Part shown: positions 1 to 5,056 of the stretch, piece after piece
How positions within the stretch are numbered: position 1 is the first letter of the stretch
How the letters are laid out: each line of letters opens with the position of its first letter
Assembly: GCA_021324715.1 (NCBI GenBank)
Contig: JAJPIN010000049.1
Span: forward strand, 1 to 7,459
Source of the DNA: Nitrososphaeria archaeon
GTDB taxonomy: Archaea; Thermoproteota; Nitrososphaeria; Nitrososphaerales; Nitrososphaeraceae
Direction of reading: 5' to 3'
DNA: 7,459 nt
Made by a program: the position numbers and the translations under genes
Notes under the pieces: model-generated
What the model was told of the DNA's origin: nothing
What the model saw: only the letters and a program-made list of their open reading frames with translations
Database searches by the model: none

Positions 1-762
1 GCGTCATCAGGTATTGGCAGATCAACAGCATTAGAATTTGCTAAACTAGAAGCCAAAGCTATTATACTTGTTGCTAGAAACAAGGAACGATTATCTCAAG
101 TTTCATCTGAAATAGATGAGAAATCCGAATCCATGATATTTGGTTGTGATATATCCAACAAATCGGAGGTACTAGAGATGGCTAAAGAAGTACTATCAGT
201 TTATGACACCGTTGATATTTTGGTAAATAATGCAGGAATTGGGATATTAGGAAAAGTAGCCTCTCAGTCAATAGAGGAGTTAGAGTTAGTAACAAAAACA
301 AATTACTTTGGAATGATATATTGTACCAAAGCATTTCTAAACTCAATGTTAAGTAAAAAAAATGGGCACATCATAAATGTTGCGTCACTCGCAGCGAGCT
401 TTGGAATTCCTGGATTGGCGGCATATTGTGGCTCGAAATTTGCAATGCTTGGTTTTTCGGAGTCACTCCAACACGAATTACATGGTACGGGCGTACGTGT
501 TACTGTTGTAAGCCCAATAGGTGTGAAGACGAATTTTTTCTATCATTCATCATTTGGCAACAAGTTCAAAAAAAATGAGCATTTTTATTTGGATCCCAGT
601 ACTGTATCTAGAGCAATAATACGAGCTTCTAATTCAAAACGGTTGGAAATTGTTGTTCCTATTTATATGCGAGGTGGAGTATGGTTGAAACAAACGATAC
701 CTTACTTAGTAAGTCCAATCGTGGGTACTTCTTTTAGAAAAATGCTGGACAGTGAAAAATAA
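1..762 (+). CDS. Short-chain dehydrogenase/reductase (SDR family), 5'-truncated by window edge
   Basis: Classical SDR oxidoreductase, probably NADP(H)-linked and cytosolic; the substrate cannot be told from sequence. The frame is open from base 1 and the first in-window residues, ASSGIG, are the end of the TGxxxGIG dinucleotide-binding loop, so only about 10-15 N-terminal residues are missing. The ATG at 133 is internal and not the start. Seen in order (in-window codon numbers): Arg26 in VARNKERL, which in classical SDRs favours NADP(H); Asp50 in CDIS; NNAG at 76-79; and the catalytic set Asn102, Ser130, Tyr143 and Lys147 (YCGSK), with the usual 13-residue Ser-Tyr spacing. At 253 visible codons it fits the 250-270 residue family size. 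The C-terminal 50 residues resemble the variable substrate-loop region. It is convergent with the next gene, with 8 bases between stop codons. SDR membership is sure; physiological role unknown. Confidence 0.93.
   Translation, partial: ASSGIGRSTALEFAKLEAKAIILVARNKERLSQVSSEIDEKSESMIFGCDISNKSEVLEMAKEVLSVYDTVDILVNNAGIGILGKVASQSIEELELVTKTNYFGMIYCTKAFLNSMLSKKNGHIINVASLAASFGIPGLAAYCGSKFAMLGFSESLQHELHGTGVRVTVVSPIGVKTNFFYHSSFGNKFKKNEHFYLDPSTVSRAIIRASNSKRLEIVVPIYMRGGVWLKQTIPYLVSPIVGTSFRKMLDSEK
735..760 (-). terminator. Possible T-tract terminator for the hypothetical gene at 771
   Basis: Read on the minus strand just past the stop at 771, two T5 tracts lie at about 753-757 and 738-742. Archaeal RNA polymerase terminates intrinsically on such T-runs without needing a hairpin. 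The tracts lie inside the 3' end of the convergent SDR gene because the intergenic gap is only 8 bases. Functional assignment is inferred. Confidence 0.3.
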
Positions 763-770
763 GGACGTTA

Positions 771-1247
771 CTAATCTTCATCTTCATCAGTACCGGGTGA
801 TGCCTGTATGTCTGATTCCACATCCATGAGCTGAAGGTCTTCCAACTCAAATTTATAAATCGCATTCATGTCCAGATTGTACATAGATTTTAAGAGCTCA
901 ACTAATTTGGAACTCAATTCACCTTTGAACATTTTTATTTTAAATTCATAAATGAATCCTTTTAGAAAGTCTGAAATTTTTAAATTTTTGGGTACATCCA
1001 ATCCTTCAATAATTGTCCTACCATCCGAAAGCGCTTCATATACTTGTAAATCAATCCTGTAAACACCTTCGTATACTGCCAATATGTATCCTGATCTTGT
1101 TAGAATTTCTGGCTCACCAAATTGTACAGATTTAATTTCGTCCTCAGCCCATTTTGGTAATGGTGCATCAGTCTGTGACTGGCCTTCCTTTGTACGTTTG
1201 TTTGAAACTTGCGTATTAGACCTCGGCATGGTTATTCTTATTACCAT
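771..1247 (-). CDS. Hypothetical protein with acidic C-terminal tail
   Basis: I do not recognise this protein; no catalytic or binding motif is evident. It is 158 residues from the first ATG, with no signal peptide or membrane segment. The first 35 residues are polar and basic and probably disordered. Residues 36-145 look like a compact alternating strand/helix domain, and the tail ends in a disordered acidic stretch (TDEDED). The start is uncertain. An ATG at 1229 (residue 7, giving MPRSNTQ) fits better with a TATA-like AGTAATAG about 28 bases upstream, while the ATG at 1247 gives the longest frame. No Shine-Dalgarno site precedes either. It lies tail to tail with the SDR gene and downstream of the tandem-CBS gene on the same strand, but 90 bases with a possible terminator separate them, so it is probably transcribed alone. 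The frame is real by its length and protein-like composition; the antisense frame is shorter. Confidence 0.72.
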   Translation of the reverse strand: MVIRITMPRSNTQVSNKRTKEGQSQTDAPLPKWAEDEIKSVQFGEPEILTRSGYILAVYEGVYRIDLQVYEALSDGRTIIEGLDVPKNLKISDFLKGFIYEFKIKMFKGELSSKLVELLKSMYNLDMNAIYKFELEDLQLMDVESDIQASPGTDEDED

Positions 1248-1265
1248 GTACCGCTATTACTTTCT

Positions 1266-1320
1266 AAAAAACTTTGCAGATAAACATCATTGCGCTAACC
1301 GACTATAGAATGGATGTCGG
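1266..1320 (-). terminator. Hairpin plus T6 tract downstream of tandem-CBS gene
   Basis: A 5-bp inverted repeat, CCGAC (1299-1303) with GTCGG (1316-1320), is followed on the minus strand by a T6 tract (bases 1266-1271). It lies 18-72 bases past the tandem-CBS stop codon. It could end that transcript. The T6 tract is also close enough to the next gene to be part of its promoter, so the assignment is tentative. Confidence 0.3.
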
Positions 1321-1337
1321 ATGGTACTTAGACGACC

Positions 1338-1787
1338 TTAGATATAATATTCTAAGATCATTTCAATACTTTCTTTGTCCTCATCACTACGTACATATTC
1401 TTCATACTTTGTAAAATCGAGCGGGGTAATCATGCCAATTAGTTTGTTCGCATCTTTCGAATCATCATCAACAACAAGTAAATGCCTAACGTTATGCTTA
1501 AGCATCAAATCTGCCGCAATCGATGGAGTCGATTTAGAGTCAACAGTAATCAATGGAGCTGACATTATCTCTTTATTTTTCACTTCACTTGTGCGTACGT
1601 CTTTAATACAAACTTTTCTAACCAAGTCACGTTCCGTAACCAGACCTGTTGGTTTACCGTCGCTACCAACAACAAGCAATGAACTTACCTTTTTATCATT
1701 CATTTTCATTGCAGTGTTTTGAATAGAATCCGACTCTTCAATTGTAAATACTTCCTTCCTCATAAGCTCCCTAACAGTTGTAACCAT
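1338..1787 (-). CDS. Tandem CBS-domain protein
   Basis: A stand-alone pair of CBS motifs forming one Bateman module, a cytosolic regulatory fold that commonly binds adenine nucleotides or SAM; its target is unknown. From the chosen start the product is 149 residues. CBS1 covers about residues 4-58 and ends in GLVTERDLV; CBS2 covers about 68-130 and ends in GMITPLDFT. Both carry the G-h-h-T-x-x-D ribose/phosphate-binding signature, so ligand binding looks intact. An acidic segment follows (RSDEDKESIEM). An in-frame TTG at 1853 would add 22 residues, but I prefer the ATG at 1787. The added segment is unlike CBS sequence, and a TATA-like TTAAAAAG is centred about 26 bases before 1787, the spacing of a leaderless archaeal transcript. 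Its own promoter and a gap of almost 400 bases to the cyclase upstream argue against an operon. Family certain, function unassigned. Confidence 0.9.
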   Translation of the reverse strand: MVTTVRELMRKEVFTIEESDSIQNTAMKMNDKKVSSLLVVGSDGKPTGLVTERDLVRKVCIKDVRTSEVKNKEIMSAPLITVDSKSTPSIAADLMLKHNVRHLLVVDDDSKDANKLIGMITPLDFTKYEEYVRSDEDKESIEMILEYYI

Positions 1788-1809
1788 TACTACAGTGTAT
1801 ACGGTCTGG

Positions 1810-1817
1810 CTTTTTAA
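1810..1817 (-). promoter_or_regulatory. TATA-like box of tandem-CBS gene
   Basis: TTAAAAAG on the minus strand is centred 26-27 bases before the ATG at 1787, consistent with a leaderless transcript. It lies within the alternative longer TTG-initiated frame, which supports the shorter start. Confidence 0.5.
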
Positions 1818-1853
1818 GATATACTCAATAGTATAATCTTCAGATCTACTCAA

Positions 1854-2183
1854 ACTGAAAGAGGAAAATTGGATTCCTAGATTTACCTTATTAATATGAC
1901 TATTTATGCTTCTGGACTCTCGAAATATTGAGAGTGTTACTGATACTAATGAAAAAAAGGAACTTCAGATCATGCCCATAAAGTTACCAAAGCTAGATTA
2001 ATTGATTCAATTTTGTGTTTGAATTTTATAAAACATCGATATATGCTCCTCATTAGAATAATCTTGAGCGTCTACTCCCAAAATTTTTTAGTATCTATAG
2101 TCAAGATATGCGGCTTAAATATACTGTATTATTTGAAATATATGTCAGTAAAACGTCGATGTCGTAAGACTGGTATCAAATAT
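1854..2183. other. Gene-free stretch between cyclase and tandem-CBS genes
   Basis: No convincing gene lies in these 330 bases. They hold a 6-bp inverted repeat with an 8-base loop (ACTCTC 1916-1921 with GAGAGT 1930-1935) and a 13-base near-palindrome AATTGATTCAATT (2000-2012). A short TTG-initiated frame on the plus strand from 2013 would encode 62 mostly hydrophobic and basic residues, but nothing else supports it. The stretch is the 3' flank of the cyclase gene and the distal upstream region of the CBS gene. Confidence 0.5.
1916..1935. repeat. Inverted repeat, 6-bp arms, 8-base loop
   Basis: ACTCTC and GAGAGT are exact reverse complements around the loop GAAATATT; a G-T wobble and an A-T pair can extend the stem inward. 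No T-run follows directly on either strand, so a bacterial-type terminator is unlikely. It lies about 130 bases before the tandem-CBS start. Chance occurrence is possible in DNA of this composition. Confidence 0.3.
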
Positions 2184-2894
2184 CTATCCGTAAGAATATA
2201 ATTCATAGATGTTACCACTTGAAGGTTTCATATAATTCCATTTAACATTAGTTAACTTGACGTTGATGAATCTATGATTAAATGAATCATCAGATGCAAG
2301 GATATCGTATAACGACTGACCGACCAGGACTTGGTTTAATTGTGCCGCAGAAGCTATCTTAGACGCAATGCTTATGCTTGGTCCAACTACATCAATTGGA
2401 GCTGTATCTATGTTTTTTCCATATAATATTACTAATGAAGGTCCACAGTCCAACCCAACTCTTACCTTTATTTCAGGAAGGTGATTTTCTTTTAATATTG
2501 GATTTATGCATTCATTAATGATTGAAAGGATACCTTGGGCACAATTTAATGCATTGATACAAGCCTTCTTCTTATCGAATTCTGCAGGGAATAGACCAAT
2601 TACCGAATCGCCCACAAATTTTAAGACGTAACCACCATATCCTTTTATTGCCAATCTTGTTTCCTGGGAAAAGACTTGTAGTATAGCAGCAAATTTTGAT
2701 GGGGGTAATGTAATGCTCATTTGAGTCGATCCATTAATATCAATTATTAAAATAACCATGGAAGCATTCGAATTGACATGCCTCTTCAGAAATTGTTTGC
2801 ACTGTTCAGTGCTCAGATCAAATTCAAGACCCGATTTTATTGTATGCAAAACTCTTGCTTTAATTTGTTGAGCTTCTTGGGTTGAAGATAGCAT
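2184..2894 (-). CDS. Class III adenylate/guanylate cyclase-type protein, degenerate catalytic pair
   Basis: Homologue of class III nucleotide cyclases, which form cAMP or cGMP from the triphosphate as head-to-tail dimers. The 236 residues comprise a helical N-terminal segment (1-44) with no membrane span and a cyclase homology domain (about 45-236). Metal-binding Asp52 (in DINGST) and Asp96 (KFVGDS) are present, as are Lys92 and Asp168, the purine-selecting Lys/Asp pair typical of adenylate cyclases. By alignment to the D-x6-N-x3-R pattern, the transition-state Asn and Arg are replaced by Ser175 and Lys179 (within VVGPSISIASK). Activity may therefore be weak, altered or absent, leaving a possible ATP-binding regulator. 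The start is the ATG at 2894. A weak AAAAGGATAG lies about 8 bases upstream, the only Shine-Dalgarno-like sequence I see in the window, and no clear TATA box stands at the leaderless distance. It is monocistronic by spacing. Domain call firm; enzyme activity uncertain. Confidence 0.88.
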   Translation of the reverse strand: MLSSTQEAQQIKARVLHTIKSGLEFDLSTEQCKQFLKRHVNSNASMVILIIDINGSTQMSITLPPSKFAAILQVFSQETRLAIKGYGGYVLKFVGDSVIGLFPAEFDKKKACINALNCAQGILSIINECINPILKENHLPEIKVRVGLDCGPSLVILYGKNIDTAPIDVVGPSISIASKIASAAQLNQVLVGQSLYDILASDDSFNHRFINVKLTNVKWNYMKPSSGNIYELYSYG

Positions 2895-3103
2895 TATTAT
2901 CTATCCTTTTCTTGTATGAGTAACAAATAACCTTATCTATGGGTTAGAACTTATTACGGCTCAAAAAAATAGAACGCATAGAAAGGTAGGGTGGATGGTC
3001 ATTCTCCATCGAGTAAATCAAAAAATTAAGGTATTTTCTTTTTTTATTTCAATTCTACTACAGTTTTCTCTTCCTTTTTTGTTGGTATTTATTTGAGGAC
3101 TTG

Positions 3104-3111
3104 TATATAAA
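3104..3111 (+). promoter_or_regulatory. Orphan TATA box in the long intergenic region
   Basis: TATATAAA is a good archaeal TATA match, predicting initiation near 3134. No gene begins there apart from a 16-codon TTG frame at 3137-3187. It lies too far from the stress-protein gene, about 280 bases, to be its nearest promoter. It may drive a small RNA ending near the T5 tract at 3271, or act as a distal stress-protein promoter. Confidence 0.35.
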
Positions 3112-3372
3112 GCACAATTTGCATTTTTGCATTTATTTGAAAAGAACTTATTTCTACTTAAGATTTAAGAATTATGATACCAATTAAGAAGTTTAACGCT
3201 CTATCATTAATTTGAAACTATTGGAATAAAACCAGTATGAATAATGAACATAAATTAGATTTTAATATGTTTTTGTAGAAAGGAACTATTCTTTTATAAA
3301 TTGAACCCTTACTAATCATTGTTACATAATTATTCTTTTATTTTGTATTGTTTAATTTAAAATCAGATTCTT

Positions 3373-3390
3373 GTGAAAAGGCCTATATAA
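3373..3390 (+). promoter_or_regulatory. BRE/TATA promoter of the universal stress protein gene
   Basis: A purine-rich TGAAAAGG (BRE-like) is followed by CCTATATAA, with TATATAA at 3384-3390. The box is centred 26 bases before a TTG codon at 3413, the classic leaderless spacing, but only 8 bases before the upstream ATG at 3395. This is the best promoter match in the window and decides the start call of the gene. Confidence 0.65.
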
Positions 3391-3412
3391 GAATATGCTA
3401 ATTACATCTGTA

Positions 3413-3883
3413 TTGATCGAAGAAAATATCAATATCAAAAAGATCCTAGTCGCAGTTGATGGTTCCAAACCTTCTTTAAATGCAGGAAATGAGGCAATTG
3501 ATGTAGCGAAAAAACACAAAGCAGAATTGATTGCGCTGTATGTTATCCCTTCTGATATAAGATATGGCCATACGGAAGACGTTGAAACATCCGGAATACC
3601 CAGACCTCTAAAGGGAATTGTGATGACAGCTATGCAAGGCGGACAAAAGTATGTAGATGAAGTGAAACAAAAGGCCATTGAAAGTAAAGTAAGCGTAGGC
3701 ACAGATGTTGTCTTTAGTACTAATTCTGTAGTAAAAACTATCGTGGAATACGCGGAAGAAAAAAAAATAGACTTGATTGTTATTGGGTCTAAAGGTATGT
3801 CCGGATTAAAAAGAATGTTGCTAGGTAGTGTTGCTTCAGGAGTAGTAACGTATGCCGATTGTCCTGTCTTGGTTGTCAAATAA
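3413..3883 (+). CDS. Universal stress protein, UspA family, ATP-binding type
   Basis: Single-domain UspA-family protein of 156 residues from the chosen start; a cytosolic, usually dimeric nucleotide-binding stress or signalling protein. The N-terminal strand KKILVAVDGS carries the Asp that contacts ATP. Near the C-terminus GSKGMSGLKRMLLGS fits the G-x2-G-x9-G-S/T phosphate-binding loop exactly, which marks the ATP-binding subgroup. It ends in the family-typical strand CPVLVVK. The frame can begin at ATG 3395 (162 residues), but the TATA box at 3384 places the transcription start near 3413, where a TTG codon gives MIEENINIKKILVAV; I therefore favour leaderless TTG initiation. It is convergent with gap (53 bases between stops) and monocistronic. 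The antisense strand holds a longer open frame, rejected as a shadow. Family assignment is certain; the specific role is unknown. Confidence 0.93.
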   Translation: MIEENINIKKILVAVDGSKPSLNAGNEAIDVAKKHKAELIALYVIPSDIRYGHTEDVETSGIPRPLKGIVMTAMQGGQKYVDEVKQKAIESKVSVGTDVVFSTNSVVKTIVEYAEEKKIDLIVIGSKGMSGLKRMLLGSVASGVVTYADCPVLVVK

Positions 3884-3908
3884 TGTTATATTTCAAAACT
3901 AGCTTTTC

Positions 3909-3936
3909 CATTTTAATAACCTGTTTTTATTTATAT
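3909..3936 (+). terminator. T-rich terminator after the stress-protein gene
   Basis: Between the convergent stop codons the plus strand runs through TTTTAATAA and GTTTTTATTTATATT, pyrimidine-rich tracts 26-53 bases past the stop, typical of intrinsic archaeal termination. No hairpin is needed or seen. On the minus strand no comparable T-run lies in this gap for gap. Confidence 0.45.
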
Positions 3937-4968
3937 TCAATTAAGTCGCATCTTTCTCACTACAAATTTCACCAAATCTACCAATCTACAAGCAAAACTC
4001 CATTCATTGTCATACCAAGACATTACTTTAACTAAGTTGCTCTTTTCACCAATTACCATTGTACTAAGACCATCTACAATTGAGGAATGTGATTCACCTA
4101 TTATGTCTGAAGATACTATGGGATCTTCTGTATACGCCATGATGCCTTTCATTTTACCATTTGATGAATCTTTCAACTCCGTATTGACCTCATCTTTAGT
4201 AACATTGTTTTTTAATGTTAGGACCATATCCACTATGGAACCATTACTTACTGGAACCCTTAAAGCCATACCATCCATTTTACCATTTAGCTCTGGTATA
4301 ACAGAACCAATCGCCTTTGCAGCTCCCGTTGTAGTTGGAATTATCGACATCATGGCCGCTCTTGCTCTTCTGAGATCTTTGTGAGGTAAATCCAAGATTC
4401 TCTGATCGTTAGTATAGGCATGGCAGGTGGTCATATACCCACTCTCTATTCCGAATTTATCATTAATTGTCTTGAGTACCGGTGCAAGGCAATTTGTCGT
4501 ACAGGAAGCCATTGAGATTATCTTGTGTTTATCGTCATCATATGTAATATCGTTTATCCCCATTATGATCGTCGCATCAGGATTGGAAGCAGGAGCAGAA
4601 ATTATTACTTTCCTGGCACCGGCGCTTATATGTTTCAAAGCCGCATTGGCATCGCTAAATTTTCCTGTAGATTCAACAACAAGATCAATGCCCAAATCCT
4701 TCCAAGGTAGTTCAGAAGGATCCTTTACAGATAATACTTTCAGTTTATTTCCGTCTATAACAATTTCGTCTTCACCAGTCACTATTTCACCTTCATATTT
4801 TCTAAACGTCGAATCATATTTGAATAGATGTGCGAGTGTCTTTGCATCAGTGAGGTCATTTATTGCTACTATCTTTGCCAGCCTCTGAAACTCATTATCT
4901 TTCAGAGCAGCTCTAAGAAAGCATCTACCTATTCTACCAAAACCATTAATTGCAATATTTGCAGTCAT
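3937..4968 (-). CDS. gap: Glyceraldehyde-3-phosphate dehydrogenase, bacterial/eukaryal type I, NAD-preferring
   Basis: Phosphorylating GAPDH interconverting glyceraldehyde 3-phosphate and 1,3-bisphosphoglycerate in glycolysis/gluconeogenesis; normally a cytosolic tetramer. At 343 residues it is full length. Visible: Rossmann motif INGFGRIGR (7-15); Asp38 after strand 2 and Leu194-Pro195 in ILDLPHKDLRRAR, both features of NAD-specific enzymes; catalytic Cys156 in ASCTTNCLAP; His183 in CHAYTNDQ, 27 residues later as in the family; the PTTTGAAKA and VPVSNGSIVD segments; and WYDNEWSFACR at the C-terminus. This is the type I form, not the archaeal type II GAPDH usual in archaea, so horizontal acquisition from bacteria is likely if the host is archaeal. 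The ATG at 4968 lies 25 bases from TATA-like TTATTATA, implying a leaderless mRNA. It is divergent from the CBS4-HPF gene across 88 bases. Function is very secure; the physiological direction is not known. Confidence 0.97.
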   Translation of the reverse strand: MTANIAINGFGRIGRCFLRAALKDNEFQRLAKIVAINDLTDAKTLAHLFKYDSTFRKYEGEIVTGEDEIVIDGNKLKVLSVKDPSELPWKDLGIDLVVESTGKFSDANAALKHISAGARKVIISAPASNPDATIIMGINDITYDDDKHKIISMASCTTNCLAPVLKTINDKFGIESGYMTTCHAYTNDQRILDLPHKDLRRARAAMMSIIPTTTGAAKAIGSVIPELNGKMDGMALRVPVSNGSIVDMVLTLKNNVTKDEVNTELKDSSNGKMKGIMAYTEDPIVSSDIIGESHSSIVDGLSTMVIGEKSNLVKVMSWYDNEWSFACRLVDLVKFVVRKMRLN

Positions 4969-4989
4969 AAATATTCTTTCTTATAATGG

Positions 4990-4997
4990 TATAATAA
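4990..4997 (-). promoter_or_regulatory. TATA-like box of gap
   Basis: TTATTATA on the minus strand is centred 25-26 bases before the gap ATG, the same geometry as at the other leaderless starts in this window. A second TTATAAG at 4979-4985 is too close to the ATG to serve the annotated start. Confidence 0.5.
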
Positions 4998-5014
4998 CTA
5001 ATTGAGATGGCTAA

Positions 5015-5022
5015 AATGCATT
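5015..5022. repeat. 8-bp palindrome between divergent TATA boxes
   Basis: AATGCATT is a perfect palindrome centred at 5018.5, about 25 bases from the centre of the gap TATA box (4993.5) and about 23 from that of the CBS4-HPF box (5041.5). This symmetry would suit an operator or shared BRE/regulator site acting on both genes. Short AT-rich palindromes are common, so function is conjecture. Confidence 0.3.
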
Positions 5023-5037
5023 ACGCCGCATCTGTTG

Positions 5038-5045
5038 TATAAAGG
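5038..5045 (+). promoter_or_regulatory. TATA box of the CBS4-HPF gene
   Basis: TATAAAGG is a good TATA match predicting initiation near 5067, about 10 bases inside the ATG-initiated frame that starts at 5057. If this box is used, translation must start downstream. TTG at 5078 (codon 8) is the first candidate and ATG at 5141 (codon 29) the next. Confidence 0.5.
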
Positions 5046-5056
5046 CTTTAATTTCC

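Larger units (their letters stand above)
2895..3394. other. 500-base intergenic region with TATA-like boxes and pyrimidine tracts
   Basis: This very AT-rich stretch separates the divergent cyclase and stress-protein genes. It contains a small hairpin (GATGG 2993-2997 with CCATC 3005-3009), T-rich tracts at about 3045-3053 and 3072-3080, a strong TATATAAA at 3104-3111, a T5 tract near 3271 and a second TATA-like TTTATAAA at 3293-3300. Frames after the two boxes are only 16 and 13 codons (TTG-initiated), so any transcript from them would probably be noncoding or encode a tiny peptide. No tRNA or C/D-box signature was seen. Confidence 0.45.

Noticed and set aside
1337..1356. Inverted repeat CTTAGA/TCTAAG overlapping the stop codon of the tandem-CBS gene
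   Set aside because: Six-bp arms with an AT-rich 8-base spacer inside coding sequence and no following T-run; probably chance.
1375..1722. Plus-strand frame of 115 codons opposite the tandem-CBS gene
   Set aside because: Antisense shadow; Ser/Leu-rich translation with no motif, while the minus strand has two clear CBS signatures.
2013..2201. Plus-strand 62-codon frame, TTG-initiated, in the gap before the cyclase stop
   Set aside because: Hydrophobic/basic AT-driven composition, no TATA box at the right distance, and it overlaps the end of the cyclase gene. It cannot be ruled out as a small membrane peptide but has no support.
2993..3009. Hairpin GATGG/CCATC as a C/D-box RNA or riboswitch
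   Set aside because: Only a 5-bp stem; no C box (RUGAUGA) and D box (CUGA) pair and no known aptamer pattern around it.
3319..3360. TATA-like TTTATAAA at 3293 followed by a 13-codon TTG frame
   Set aside because: Such a box and tiny frame are expected by chance in DNA this AT-rich; the peptide has no features.
3352..3879. Open frame of 175 codons on the minus strand over the stress-protein gene
   Set aside because: It is longer than the Usp frame but its translation is low-complexity and Ser/Thr/Pro/Ile-rich with no family resemblance; the plus strand encodes an unmistakable UspA with an intact ATP loop and promoter.
4007..4888. Plus-strand open frames of 125 and 153 codons opposite gap
   Set aside because: They are antisense to highly conserved GAPDH coding sequence and contain no recognisable domain.
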